Of a DNA stretch of 64,000 nt, positions 38,068-47,723 are shown one piece after another. Made by a program: the position numbers and the translations under genes. A model generated the notes under the pieces. The model searched no databases. It was not told the DNA's origin and saw only the letters and a list, made by a program, of their open reading frames with translations. The stretch is from Qipengyuania seohaensis (GTDB lineage Bacteria; Pseudomonadota; Alphaproteobacteria; Sphingomonadales; Sphingomonadaceae), in contig NZ_CP024920.1 of the NCBI RefSeq assembly GCF_002795865.1, forward strand, positions 2,639,001 through 2,703,000. Reading direction: 5' to 3'. How positions within the stretch are numbered: the stretch's first letter is position 1; the number at the start of each line of letters is the position of its first letter.

Positions 38068-40878
38068 ATGAACGACCGGACGATACTTCGAACTTCGCGA
38101 ACAAGCCTGGCAGCATCTGCGGCGATGGCAATCATACTGTCTGCCCCTGCAAATGCAGGAGAGGCAGTCCTCTACGGGCCTGCGCCCGACTGGGTCGATC
38201 CCGCATCGCTTGCTCTCGTGGACATGGAGGACGCACCTTCGACGCTGATCTACGATTGGCAGCAGCGCCTCGAAAATGGGGTCGTTACCGAGTATGAAGA
38301 CAGCGCGATCCGGATCGACAACCCCGATCTGCTGATGGACCACGGAACCGTTTCCCTATCCTGGCAGCCGGACAAGGGCGACCTGACCGTGCACCGCGTC
38401 GAAATCATTCGCGGAGGCGAAAGCATCGACGTCATCGGCGGCGGCACGGAATTCGAGGTCATTCGCCGGGAGCGGGGGCTTGAACAACGCCTTCTCGACG
38501 GACGCCTCACCGCGACACTCGCGGTGTCGGGCTTGCAGGTCGACGACGTCCTTCGCGTGACCCATTCGGTCACCGTCGACGACCAGGCGCTCGGCGATGA
38601 AATGCAAGCTTCGCAATATCTCTTCCAGGAGCCGTGGCAGGTCGGTTTCTCGCGTGCGATAGTCAGCTGGCCCGAGAGCGAGGATGTATACTGGCGCGCA
38701 GAAGATGTAGCCGGAATAGAGCCTCCTGTAGTCAAGGATGGCTACAAGACACTCACCGTATCGCTGCCGATAGACGAACTGCCTGATATGCCCGGCGATG
38801 CCCCTTCGCGCTTCAGCCGCGATCCGGTTTTGCGGGTCGGGACCTTCGCGGACTGGCAGGAATTGTCGCGCGCGTTCGCCCCGCACTACGAAAAGGCGGC
38901 ACAAGTCGCCGACGACAGCGACGTCGCGGTCAAGGCTCGTGAGATCATGCAAGCTGCAGCCAATCCGCTGGAGCGCACGGCGATGGCGTTGCGGCTCGTG
39001 CAGGACGAGGTGAGCTATCTCCTCAACGGCCTCGACGGCGGTAATTACATGCCGCAGGCGGCGGACGAGACCTGGGAAAAGCGGTACGGCGACTGCAAGG
39101 CGAAGTCGGTACTCCTCTATTCGCTGTTGTCGCGGATGGGCATCGAGGCAATCCCGGTATTGGTTTCAACCCGTGGCGGCGATGCCATTCCCGAGCTTCT
39201 GCCGATCCCGGGCAATTTCGACCACATGATCGTACGCGCGACTATCGACGGCACGGATTACTGGCTCGACGGGACGAGCACGGCGACGCGCCTGTCCAAC
39301 ATCGGCGATGTCCCGGCCTTTTACTACGCTCTGCCATTGCCTGAAGACGGCGCCGATCTCGTTCCCATGACACAGCGGCGCAAGGCCGCGCCGAACATGG
39401 TGATGGACGGGACCACCGATTATTCCGCGGGCATCGATTTCCCCTCGCTTTTCTCGCTGACTATGAGAATTTCCGGTCCGCAGGGCGCCAGCCTCAGGGC
39501 GGCGGCCGATGAAGCCGACGAGGACCAGCTCAAGCGTTTCGCTTCCAGTTTCGCGTCGGGGCCGGGCGGGGCGCTGACCTCTGTCGGCCTGTCCTATGAC
39601 GACGAGGAAGCCGTCGGCATCCTCACGGTCGAAGGCGTGATGCCCAGCGAGTTTTCATGGACAGATGGCCGCATGCGGTTGAGTTCCGACCAGACCGACA
39701 AGTTCGTCTTCAACCCCGACCGGGCACGGCCCGAGTGGAGGAGTATCCCGGTCAGGACCGGCGGCCCGCAATTCACCCGCATCAACGCGACCATCATCCT
39801 GCCCGAAGGCATGGACGATTTCGAAGTGACCGGCGATTCCGTGATCGACGATACGTTCGCGAACACCGCCATGCACGGAACGCGCACAGTCGACGGGAAC
39901 ACCATCCGGTTCGATGTGAATGTGTGGAATGATTTGGGCGAAATTCCCGCCTCCGAACTTCCAGCGCACAAGCGCAAGGTTCGCCAGCTGAACGCTCTCA
40001 AGGCGGAAGTGCTGGCGCCCGAAGACTTTGCCTGGCGCTGGGAAGTGGACAGCGACACGCTGGCCAAGCGTGTGAAGCCATTGCTCGATGCCTATGACGC
40101 GGCGGTAAATTTTGCCGCCGACGATGAATGGGGGCCGCTTACGCAGCGTGCCAGCTTCAAGGCCCAAATCTTCGACTGGAACGGGACCCTCGCCGATCTC
40201 GATACGCTGATCGCCAACCAGCCGAGCGCCTATCTCCATAGCTGGCGCGGTGGCGTGTACGAGGCGCTCGGCGACCGCGAAGCCGCAATTGCGGATGCGC
40301 AGGTTGCCTACGATCTCGAACCGAGCACCGCTTTTGCCCTCAATCTGGCCGAGCTCATGGCCTACGGCGGCAAGCGCGAAGAGGCTCTCCTCCTGCTCGA
40401 GGACCTGCCGGTCAGTGACGATGAGGAAGGCTCCTATGCCAGCACCTTTGCCACAGTCGCGGGGCTTGCCGGGCGGACGGACGACGCGATCGCGATTCTG
40501 GCAGAACAGGTTGCCGACAAGCCGACCAATGCGTCCGTACTGAATGCAGATTGCTGGTTCCGAGGGCTATTCAACGTTCAGCCCGAAGGCGCCTTGTCAT
40601 CATGCACCAAAGCCATTGAACGCGCGGCCAACAGTGCGCCCATGCTCGATAGCCGGGCGATGGTGAGCTACCGGATGGGTAATTACGACGCCGCGTTGAG
40701 CGATCTCGACAGCGCGCTGGAGCTGGCGCCAGGCCTGTCCGCATCGCTTTACCTGCGCGGCATTGTCCGCCTGGAAAAAGGCGACAAGGCCGGTCGCACC
40801 GATGTTCAGCGGGCGCTGCGCATGGCGCCCGAACTTGCGGCCCGGTACGCGATGCACGGGGTCGTTCCGAAGGACTGA
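38068..40878 (+). CDS. DUF3857 / transglutaminase-like protein with C-terminal TPR-like repeats
   Basis: The 936-residue exported protein has a signal peptide (through MAIILSAPANA, near residue 31) and an N-terminal DUF3857 beta region. A transglutaminase-like core follows, with Cys343 (YGDCKAKSVLLYSLLSR), His386 (FDHMIV) and Asp401 (YWLDGT) in the order of a protease/transglutaminase triad. A long beta middle and tetratricopeptide-like helices (about residues 700-930) end the protein. It is probably periplasmic. Substrate and role are unknown; this architecture is common in Bacteroidetes and Sphingomonadales. Start is ATG 38068. Confidence 0.85.
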   Translation: MNDRTILRTSRTSLAASAAMAIILSAPANAGEAVLYGPAPDWVDPASLALVDMEDAPSTLIYDWQQRLENGVVTEYEDSAIRIDNPDLLMDHGTVSLSWQPDKGDLTVHRVEIIRGGESIDVIGGGTEFEVIRRERGLEQRLLDGRLTATLAVSGLQVDDVLRVTHSVTVDDQALGDEMQASQYLFQEPWQVGFSRAIVSWPESEDVYWRAEDVAGIEPPVVKDGYKTLTVSLPIDELPDMPGDAPSRFSRDPVLRVGTFADWQELSRAFAPHYEKAAQVADDSDVAVKAREIMQAAANPLERTAMALRLVQDEVSYLLNGLDGGNYMPQAADETWEKRYGDCKAKSVLLYSLLSRMGIEAIPVLVSTRGGDAIPELLPIPGNFDHMIVRATIDGTDYWLDGTSTATRLSNIGDVPAFYYALPLPEDGADLVPMTQRRKAAPNMVMDGTTDYSAGIDFPSLFSLTMRISGPQGASLRAAADEADEDQLKRFASSFASGPGGALTSVGLSYDDEEAVGILTVEGVMPSEFSWTDGRMRLSSDQTDKFVFNPDRARPEWRSIPVRTGGPQFTRINATIILPEGMDDFEVTGDSVIDDTFANTAMHGTRTVDGNTIRFDVNVWNDLGEIPASELPAHKRKVRQLNALKAEVLAPEDFAWRWEVDSDTLAKRVKPLLDAYDAAVNFAADDEWGPLTQRASFKAQIFDWNGTLADLDTLIANQPSAYLHSWRGGVYEALGDREAAIADAQVAYDLEPSTAFALNLAELMAYGGKREEALLLLEDLPVSDDEEGSYASTFATVAGLAGRTDDAIAILAEQVADKPTNASVLNADCWFRGLFNVQPEGALSSCTKAIERAANSAPMLDSRAMVSYRMGNYDAALSDLDSALELAPGLSASLYLRGIVRLEKGDKAGRTDVQRALRMAPELAARYAMHGVVPKD

Positions 40879-40888
40879 CGTTTCGGCT

Positions 40889-41587
40889 TCAGATAAGCCC
40901 TTTCGCGCGCAGGGACACATGGCTGCCGCGCCCCATGATCACGTGGTCGTGGACGGTGATGTTCAAGAGGCGGCCTGCCTCGGCAATGCGGTTGGTGATC
41001 TGGATGTCGGCGCGGCTCGGTTCGGGATCGCCGCTGGGGTGGTTGTGCACCAGGATCAACGCCGATGCGCCGATGTCGAAAGCCTTGCGGATAACCTCGC
41101 GCGGATGAATCGCCGCCTCGTCCACCGAGCCTTCTGCAGCCAGGTGATCGAGGATCAGCCGGTTGCGGGTGTCGAGATATAGCACTCGCACACGCTCGTG
41201 CTTCAAATGGCTCATGTCGATTGCGAGATAGTCGATCAGCGCTTGCCAGCTGCCGAGCACGGGCTGCTGCTGGATTTCCCCGCGCGCCATCCTGCGTGCG
41301 GACAGAGCGATGGCGTGCAGCGTGGCGGCGCTGGCTTCACCCATTCCCTTCACTTGCGACAATGCACCCGGGTCGGCGTTGAGAACCCCGGAAAACGATC
41401 CGAACCGCTCGATCAGGCGCTTGGCCAGCGGCTTTGTGTCCCCCTGCCTGAAAGCGCCGAAGAGCAGGTATTCGAGCAGTTCGTAATCGGCCAGCGCCTC
41501 CGCGCCGCCGTTAAGCAGGCGGCTCCTCAGCCGCTCGCGATGTCCGGTGCCTGCGTGCACCTTTGCATTGCTGGTATCCTGCGGCAA
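40889..41587 (-). CDS. radC: RadC-family JAB-domain protein
   Basis: The 232-residue protein has the N-terminal helix-hairpin-helix region LLEYLLFGAFRQGDTKPLAK and the JAB/MPN metal motif ASALILVHNHPSGDPEPSRA (HxHx-S-x-D pattern) in the second half. Despite its name, a role in DNA repair is not established; the JAB fold suggests a metalloprotease-like activity. Length typical. It is divergent from the ydbH gene and convergent with the DUF3857 gene. Confidence 0.9.
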   Translation of the reverse strand: MPQDTSNAKVHAGTGHRERLRSRLLNGGAEALADYELLEYLLFGAFRQGDTKPLAKRLIERFGSFSGVLNADPGALSQVKGMGEASAATLHAIALSARRMARGEIQQQPVLGSWQALIDYLAIDMSHLKHERVRVLYLDTRNRLILDHLAAEGSVDEAAIHPREVIRKAFDIGASALILVHNHPSGDPEPSRADIQITNRIAEAGRLLNITVHDHVIMGRGSHVSLRAKGLI

Positions 41588-41661
41588 ATTCGACCCCCGA
41601 AGCGCGACCTTTCAAACGCTTGCATTGCCTTCGCGCTGCGATGGGCGCAAGTGTGCACGCA

Positions 41662-44600
41662 ATGGAAGAGGTCGCACCCCCAGCACATTCCGATTCCCGT
41701 CCGCGGTGGCGCAAGAAGCGCTATGCAGCGCCCGGACTCACGTTTCTCTTGTTGATCGCCTTGTCGCTGACCGCGTGGTCGAGCCGCGTATCCATCGCCG
41801 ACGATTTCATCCGCGACCAGCTCGACGCCTCCGGCATCGACGGTGCCTACGAGATCGAGCGGATTGGCGGTCAGACACAGATCCTCAGCAATGTCGTGAT
41901 CGGTGACCCGGAAAGACCCGATTTCACTGCCGAGAAGGTTATCCTCCAGCTTCAGCACCGTATTGGCCTGCCGGATGTCGGCAGCGTCGAACTGGTTGGG
42001 GCCAGGTTATTCGGAACCTACCGCAACGGCGAATTGAGCTTCGGCTCGCTGGACCCGATAATCTTCGACGACAGCGGGGCTTCCACCGGATTGCCCGATC
42101 TGCTTCTCGTTATTCGCGATGGCCGCGGCCTGTTGGAAACCGAATACGGGAATGTAGGGCTGAAACTCGAAGGCGCAGGCCCGCTGCGCGGCGGATTCGA
42201 GGGCATCCTTGCTGCCAACGCTCCACGCTTTGCGGCGGCTGGCTGCGAGTTGGCAGGAACGACCCTCTTCGGCAGCATAACCACGGCATCGGGTGCGCCG
42301 AATTTCGACGGTCCATTACGGGTCGAACAACTCGCCTGCGAAGGGCAGGGAGTGTCGATTGCCAACCTCACAGCACAGCTGGAGGCGGAGCTCGAGCCCT
42401 CGCTTGCCGATCCGAAAATTGCCGCCCGCCTCGATACAGATGCGGTGACGCTTCCGGGTCTCGGGGCCCAATCGCTGTCCGGCAACCTGCGGGTTCAGTT
42501 CAGGGATGACGACCTGGCGGGAAGTTACACGCTCGCCGCGCGCGGTGTCGCGAACGAGCAGGTGGCGGCCGCATTGCTGACCGTCGACGGCGATGTGCGG
42601 GGACGGGACGGGTTTTCGCGCCTCGAGATCGACAGCGCTGTCGAAGGCAATGGCCTACGGCTCGGACCTGCGCTGATCGCGTCGGTAGAAAGCCTCGCCA
42701 ACACGGGCGAAGGAACGCTGGTCGAACCGATCGCGAGGAAAGTCGCTGCCGCCCTGCAGGCGCAGACGCGGGGCAGTTCAATCCAGGGCCGCATCCGCTT
42801 CAGTCGCACTGATGACGCATTGACCCTGCTCGTCCCCGAAGCCGAGATCCGAGGCGGACAGGGGGCGAGATTGCTCTCGGTCTCGCGGTTCGAGGCAAGC
42901 AGGCAGGGCGATGCGCCCATGCGCTATTCCGGCAATCTGGCTACGGGAGGTCCGGGAATTCCACGCATTTCCGGACGGATGGAGCGCCGGACACAGAGTG
43001 GCCCCTCATTTCGCCTCTCCATGGCTCCTTACGAGGCTGGCGTAGCACGATTGGCGATACCGAGCCTGTCGATCGTCCAGTCGGAACGCGGAGCGCTTGG
43101 CTTTTCGGGCGAAGTCGAGGCGAGTGGCCCGCTTCCCGGCGGCGCGATCGATCGACTGTCGATGCCGGTTTCCGGTCGCTACGAGCCCGGCGGCAGCATT
43201 GCGCTGTGGCGGGACTGCACCAGAGTGTCCTTCCGGCGCGCGGCGCTGGCAAATCTCAGCATAGAAGGGCCGGGCCTAACGCTTTGTCCGCCGCCCGGGA
43301 AACCGATCTTGGCGTACGGGGCAAATGGACTTCAACTTGCGGCGGGCGCGCCGCAGTTGAATATGAAAGGCACGCTGGCAGATACGCCGCTCAGCATTGC
43401 CAGCGGACCGGTCGCTTTTGCCTGGCCCGGCGTGGTGAAGGCGCGCGATCTCGATGTCGTGCTCGGCCCCGAAGAGACGGCGAGCCGCTTCGCAATCACG
43501 GATCTCGAAGCGAGGCTCGGCGAAGACATCGAGGGCAGTTTCTCCGATGCCGAGATTACACTCGCCTCGGTGCCGCTCGATATTCGCGATGCGCGCGGCG
43601 AATGGTCCTATTCGGGAGGCGTTTTCGCCATCGCGGATGCCGCATTTCGCTTGCTCGACAGAGCGGAGCCGGACCGGTTCGAACCGCTGGCGGCGCGCGA
43701 GGCATCGCTTGCCCTGCGCGACAACATCATCTCGGCGCAGGCCGACTTGCGCGAACCGAACAGCGACCGGCTCGTCACCGCTGTGGATATAGACCATGAT
43801 CTTGGCACGGGCGCCGGATCGGCGCGTCTGGAAGTGGACGATCTGCAGTTCGATGACCGGCTTCAGTTCGTGGACCTGACGCCGCTGGCGCTCGGCGTAA
43901 TCGCCAACGCGCAAGGGTCGATAGACGGGGTGGGGCGGATCGCCTGGTCTGCTGATGGCGACGTGACGAGCAGCGGCGAGTTTTCGACTGAGAGCCTCGA
44001 TTTTGCAGCGGCCTTCGGTCCGGTGAAGGGGGCTAGCGGCACTATCCGCTTCACCGACCTGCTCAACCTGACCACTGCGCCGGGACAGAAACTACGTGTC
44101 GCCTCGATCAATCCCGGGGTCGAAGTGCTCGACGGTGAAATCGAGTTCGCACTGCGTAATGGCGAAGTGCTTGCAATCGCGGGGGGCAGCTGGCCGTTCA
44201 TGGGTGGACGGCTCGTCCTGAGGAACTTCGATTTCAACCTCGGTGTCGAGGAAGAACGACGCTACGTCTTCGAGATCATCGGTCTCGAAGCGGCGCAGTT
44301 CGTCGCCCAGATGGAGCTGGAGAACATCTCCGCCACCGGCACTTTCGACGGCACCGTCCCGATCGTGTTCGGCAGCGACGGCAATGGCCGCATCGACGAA
44401 GGAATTCTTATTTCGCGCCCGCCGGGAGGCAATCTCTCCTATGTCGGTGACCTCACCTACGAAGATCTCTCGGCAATCGCCAATTTCGCCTTCGATGCCT
44501 TGCGCAGCATGGATTACTCGCAAATGCGCGTCGTGATGGAAGGTCCGCTGGCGGGCGAGATCGTGACCCGCGTGCGCTTCGACGGTGTGCAGCAGGGCGA

Positions 44601-44883
44601 GGGCGCAAGGAAGAACATCGTCACCCGGCAGATCGCCAAGCTGCCGATCCAGTTCCGGATCAATATCCGGGCTCAGTTCTACCAGCTTCTAACCTCCATG
44701 AAGGCTCTTTACGACCCGTCCGCCGTTCGCGATCCGCGCGAACTGGGTCTGCTCAGTGACGATGGCCAGCGCCTGCTGCGCCGCTCTATCACCGGCGAGG
44801 AAGCCGCACCAGACATCGAACCGGAAGACATCATTCCGGATGAACCCACCATTCAGGACCAGGAAAGCGAGGATGCGCGATGA
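41662..44883 (+). CDS. ydbH: YdbH-family envelope phospholipid-transport protein
   Basis: The 1073-residue AsmA-like protein has one membrane segment (about residues 20-40, LTFLLLIALSLTAWSSRV) and a very long beta-rich body, ending in the YdbH domain (VLAIAGGSWPFMGGRLVLRN, ELENISATGTFDGTVPIVFG, ISRPPGGNLSYVG). In Escherichia coli YdbH with TamB and YhdP moves phospholipids to the outer membrane. The start is uncertain (ATG 41641 or 41662). ynbE and ydbL follow, as in E. coli, which supports the assignment. Confidence 0.88.
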   Translation: MEEVAPPAHSDSRPRWRKKRYAAPGLTFLLLIALSLTAWSSRVSIADDFIRDQLDASGIDGAYEIERIGGQTQILSNVVIGDPERPDFTAEKVILQLQHRIGLPDVGSVELVGARLFGTYRNGELSFGSLDPIIFDDSGASTGLPDLLLVIRDGRGLLETEYGNVGLKLEGAGPLRGGFEGILAANAPRFAAAGCELAGTTLFGSITTASGAPNFDGPLRVEQLACEGQGVSIANLTAQLEAELEPSLADPKIAARLDTDAVTLPGLGAQSLSGNLRVQFRDDDLAGSYTLAARGVANEQVAAALLTVDGDVRGRDGFSRLEIDSAVEGNGLRLGPALIASVESLANTGEGTLVEPIARKVAAALQAQTRGSSIQGRIRFSRTDDALTLLVPEAEIRGGQGARLLSVSRFEASRQGDAPMRYSGNLATGGPGIPRISGRMERRTQSGPSFRLSMAPYEAGVARLAIPSLSIVQSERGALGFSGEVEASGPLPGGAIDRLSMPVSGRYEPGGSIALWRDCTRVSFRRAALANLSIEGPGLTLCPPPGKPILAYGANGLQLAAGAPQLNMKGTLADTPLSIASGPVAFAWPGVVKARDLDVVLGPEETASRFAITDLEARLGEDIEGSFSDAEITLASVPLDIRDARGEWSYSGGVFAIADAAFRLLDRAEPDRFEPLAAREASLALRDNIISAQADLREPNSDRLVTAVDIDHDLGTGAGSARLEVDDLQFDDRLQFVDLTPLALGVIANAQGSIDGVGRIAWSADGDVTSSGEFSTESLDFAAAFGPVKGASGTIRFTDLLNLTTAPGQKLRVASINPGVEVLDGEIEFALRNGEVLAIAGGSWPFMGGRLVLRNFDFNLGVEEERRYVFEIIGLEAAQFVAQMELENISATGTFDGTVPIVFGSDGNGRIDEGILISRPPGGNLSYVGDLTYEDLSAIANFAFDALRSMDYSQMRVVMEGPLAGEIVTRVRFDGVQQGEGARKNIVTRQIAKLPIQFRINIRAQFYQLLTSMKALYDPSAVRDPRELGLLSDDGQRLLRRSITGEEAAPDIEPEDIIPDEPTIQDQESEDAR

Positions 44884-44951
44884 TACGAGCATATTTGACT
44901 GACCCTTCGCCCCTTGCGACAAGCGATCTCATGCAGGTTTCGGGGGCCACG

Positions 44952-45131
44952 ATGGGCAGACGGTTATTGGCGATTGCGGCGGTTCCGCTCGCGCTGGGAG
45001 GGTGCATCACTGTCGAGGCACCGACCGAGCCGATCGTGATCGAGTTGAACGTCAATATCCGGCAGGAAGTGATTTATCGTCTTGCCGAAGATGCCGGCAA
45101 CACGATCGAGGAAAATGCGGATATTTTTTGA
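44952..45131 (+). CDS. ynbE: YnbE-family outer-membrane lipoprotein
   Basis: The 59-residue product has a lipoprotein signal peptide (MGRRLLAIAAVPLALGGC), with lipobox LGGC, followed by the YnbE core EPIVIELNVNIRQEVIYRL. In E. coli YnbE is the partner of YdbH, completing a bridge at the outer membrane. I chose the ATG at 44952; a longer frame from 44880 (overlapping the ydbH stop) would add 24 residues that do not look like a signal peptide. Confidence 0.88.
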   Translation: MGRRLLAIAAVPLALGGCITVEAPTEPIVIELNVNIRQEVIYRLAEDAGNTIEENADIF

Positions 45132-45142
45132 TGGGTGAAATT

Positions 45143-45535
45143 ATGACCAGGTCGATTATCAGGACTGCCCTTGGCGCGGCGGCCATCGCAACTGCGCTCG
45201 GCGGCATTGCCGCACCCGCTTTCGCCCAGCGCGATCCCGCCTATGCCGCGGCGCGCGCTTCCGGACAAGTCGGGGAAAAGATGGACGGCTATCTCGGCAT
45301 CGTCGGCGCGGAAACCGCCGAACTTCGCCGCGTCGTCAACGACATTAACATCAAGCGCCGCGCGGTCTACGCAGAGCGTGCGCAGGCAAATAACGCCACG
45401 CTCGAGGAATACGCGCTGACTGCCGGATGCCAGGCGATACTCGCTACGTCCCCGGGCGAAAAGTACCAGGCACCCGACGGAACCTGGCAGACGCGAAACA
45501 GCGCCGCTCCGCTGCGCGATTCGCGTTGTCCGTGA
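45143..45535 (+). CDS. ydbL: YdbL-family periplasmic protein (DUF1318)
   Basis: The 130-residue precursor has a signal peptide (MTRSIIRTALGAAAIATALG, cleavage after AFA). The YdbL core follows: AAARASGQVGEKMDGYLGI, VNDINIKRRAVYAERAQ, and CQAILATSPGEKYQAPDGTW near the end. YdbL is proposed to be a chaperone for YdbH-YnbE assembly. The ATG at 45143 has a GGTGA site; an ATG at 45131 overlapping the ynbE stop is possible. It ends the three-gene operon. Confidence 0.9.
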   Translation: MTRSIIRTALGAAAIATALGGIAAPAFAQRDPAYAAARASGQVGEKMDGYLGIVGAETAELRRVVNDINIKRRAVYAERAQANNATLEEYALTAGCQAILATSPGEKYQAPDGTWQTRNSAAPLRDSRCP

Positions 45536-45620
45536 TGCCCGGTAGTGGGCTGCTGTCTCCCTTGCTGCGGGAACGCTGGTCACTAACTCCTAGAAACACG
45601 CAATTCACACCCCCTTCGTG

Positions 45621-45649
45621 TTGACTCGCCAAAGCCCCCCTTCTAAGGG
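45621..45649 (+). promoter_or_regulatory. Promoter of the atp F0 operon
   Basis: TTGACT (45621-45626) and TAAGGG (45644-45649) are 17 nt apart, followed by a 65-nt leader containing a GC-rich stretch, before atpI at 45715. The 179-nt gap holds no gene. Confidence 0.45.
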
Positions 45650-45714
45650 GGCGGCGCCCTTGGCGGGCAAGTCCCTGCGCGTGCCGCGCAACCCCCTCTC
45701 GTAAGGAGCAAGGC

Positions 45715-46035
45715 ATGAGCGATGACGAACCCGCACGGGAACCCATCGAGGAGGATGCGCGCATCGACGCGCTGGAAAAGCGGCTCAAGGCCGCCCAGCA
45801 GCGCGAAGAGCAGCGTAACCTACCCCAAAGCTCCGGTGCCGATGCGAATTATCGCAGTGGCAACCGGGTATTGGCGGACCTGCTCGGAGGGCTCCTTGGC
45901 GGTACGGTGATCGGGTATGCCATTGGCTATTTTACCGGCACCAATCCGTGGGGTCTGTTGGTCGGGCTGTTCCTCGGGATAGTTGTGGCTTTCAGGAACA
46001 TTATCCGCGCGGCAAATCAGGGCCCCGGCGAGTAA
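45715..46035 (+). CDS. atpI: AtpI/AtpZ-type ATP synthase accessory protein
   Basis: The 106-residue protein has a charged coiled N-terminal half and two membrane segments (GGLLGGTVIGYAIGYFTGTN and PWGLLVGLFLGIVVAF), as in the AtpI/AtpZ family that assists c-ring assembly. It has an AAGGAG ribosome-binding site and precedes atpB by 51 nt. Confidence 0.85.
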   Translation: MSDDEPAREPIEEDARIDALEKRLKAAQQREEQRNLPQSSGADANYRSGNRVLADLLGGLLGGTVIGYAIGYFTGTNPWGLLVGLFLGIVVAFRNIIRAANQGPGE

Positions 46036-46086
46036 TCCGCAAGGATTTCCGGGGCTTTCGTTACAGGATTTGAAGGACTAACTGAC

Positions 46087-46878
46087 GTGGCAGCCGAACA
46101 GGCCAAAGTCGATCCGATGTACCAGTTCACCATCAAGCCGCTTGGCGGTTCGGATGAGTGGACGCTTGGCGAAGGCTTCAATATTGCCTTCACCAACAGT
46201 GCAATGTGGATGCTCATCACGACCGTGGTGCTCTTCCTCTTCGTGCTTGGCGGAATGAGGCGCCAGCTGGTCCCCGGCCGCTGGCAGATGATGGTGGAAA
46301 CCTTCACCGGCTTCATCGACAACATGCTCGAAGCGAACATCGGCAAGGCCGGGCGCAAGTACGTGCCTTACGTCTTCAGCCTGTTCATGTTCATCCTGTT
46401 CGCCAACCTGCTCGGCCTCTTGCCGCTTGGCGTCGTCGGCGTCCACCCGTTCACCTTCACGAGCCACTTTACCGTTACCGGCGTGCTCGCGATCCTCAGC
46501 TTCTCGATCGTCCTGCTGGTTGGCTTCTGGAAGCACGGCTTCCACTTCTTCAGCCTGTTCGTGCCGCATGGCACGCCGCTGCCGATGATCCCGGTCATTG
46601 CGCCGATCGAATTCATCTCGTTCATGGTTCGCCCGTTCAGCCTGGCCCTGCGACTGTTCGTCGCAATGATGGCCGGCCACGTTCTGCTGGAAGTGCTTTC
46701 CAGCTTCGTGATCGACGGCACCAATGCTGGCGTGGGCTTCGGCCTGCTGGTCGGCCTGCCCAGCTTTATCCTGATGATCGGCATCTGCGCGCTCGAACTG
46801 CTCGTCGCCGGTATCCAGGCCTACGTCTTCGCGCTGTTGACTGCACTTTATATCAACGACGCTGAAAACCTTCACTAA
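46087..46878 (+). CDS. atpB: ATP synthase F0 subunit a
   Basis: Subunit a forms the proton half-channels beside the c-ring. The 263-residue protein has five to six membrane segments, with the essential arginine in RPFSLALRLFVAMMAGH and FALLTALYINDAENLH at the end. Start is a GTG at 46087 with an AAGGA site about 9 nt upstream. Second gene of the F0 operon. Confidence 0.97.
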   Translation: MAAEQAKVDPMYQFTIKPLGGSDEWTLGEGFNIAFTNSAMWMLITTVVLFLFVLGGMRRQLVPGRWQMMVETFTGFIDNMLEANIGKAGRKYVPYVFSLFMFILFANLLGLLPLGVVGVHPFTFTSHFTVTGVLAILSFSIVLLVGFWKHGFHFFSLFVPHGTPLPMIPVIAPIEFISFMVRPFSLALRLFVAMMAGHVLLEVLSSFVIDGTNAGVGFGLLVGLPSFILMIGICALELLVAGIQAYVFALLTALYINDAENLH

Positions 46879-46918
46879 GACCTTTCAACAATACACGTTT
46901 TTCCCAAAGGAGTTTGTC

Positions 46919-47146
46919 ATGGAAATGGAAGCTGCAAAGCTCATCGGTGCGGGTCTCGCGGCGATCGGTGCCGGTATGGCTGCGATCGGCGTTGGTAACG
47001 TCTTCGGTTCGTTCCTCGAAAGCGCACTGCGCAATCCGGGTGCTGCCGACGGCCAGCAGGGCCGCCTGTTCATCGGCTTCGCCGCTGCCGAGCTTCTCGG
47101 CCTGCTGGCGTTCGTCGTTGCCATGATCCTGATCTTCGTCGCTTAA
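46919..47146 (+). CDS. atpE: ATP synthase F0 subunit c
   Basis: The 75-residue hairpin has two membrane helices, with the glycine-rich first helix (GAGLAAIGAGMAAIGVGNVF) and the proton-carrying Glu in GFAAAELLGLLAFVV. The loop has the conserved ALRNPGA. No Na+-binding signature is seen, so it is a proton type. A perfect AAAGGAG ribosome-binding site precedes the ATG, as expected for the high copy number of subunit c. Confidence 0.97.
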   Translation: MEMEAAKLIGAGLAAIGAGMAAIGVGNVFGSFLESALRNPGAADGQQGRLFIGFAAAELLGLLAFVVAMILIFVA

Positions 47147-47228
47147 TCGACGACAATCGAGATCGCACCGGTCGGGTCAGTCCCGGCCGGTGCATTGAAT
47201 TTCCCGTACCCGCTTTTCGAGAGCTGAA

Positions 47229-47723
47229 ATGCCACAGATAGCCCAGCTTGATGCTACATGGTCCAGCCAGGTATTCTGGTTGCTCGTGTTTTTCGGCATC
47301 ACATTTTTCGTCGTCGGCAACCTCATGGTGCCCAAGGTGATGAGCACCGTCGCCGAACGCGATGGTCAGATCGCTGCCGACCTCGCCGCGGCCAAGGCTT
47401 CGCGCGATGCTGCCGACGAGCAGGAAGAAGCTTGGCGGGTGCGTGAGAACGAAAACCGCGCTGCCGCGCAGGCGATCGTTGCCAAGGCGAAGGACGAGGC
47501 TGCGGCCAAGTCCGAAAAGAAGCTGAAGGCGGCGCAGACGCGTATCGACAAAAAGCTGGCCGATGCGGAAGCACGGATCGGCGAAGCTCGGACGGAAGCG
47601 CTGGCAGAAGTCGAAAGCGTTGCCGTCGAAGCCGCGCAGGACATCGTCAAGACGCTTGCGGGCGTGAAGGTGACCAAGCCTGTAGCGACCAAGGCGGTGA
47701 AGGAGGCCATGGCAAATGGCTAA
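47229..47723 (+). CDS. ATP synthase F0 subunit b'
   Basis: The 164-residue protein has one N-terminal membrane segment (SQVFWLLVFFGITFFVVGNL) and a long Ala/Glu/Lys coiled-coil stalk. The conserved PKV and later EAAQDIVKTL match the b/b' family; in alphaproteobacteria the first stalk gene is b' and the second b. The end overlaps the b gene by 8 bp. Confidence 0.92.
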   Translation: MPQIAQLDATWSSQVFWLLVFFGITFFVVGNLMVPKVMSTVAERDGQIAADLAAAKASRDAADEQEEAWRVRENENRAAAQAIVAKAKDEAAAKSEKKLKAAQTRIDKKLADAEARIGEARTEALAEVESVAVEAAQDIVKTLAGVKVTKPVATKAVKEAMANG

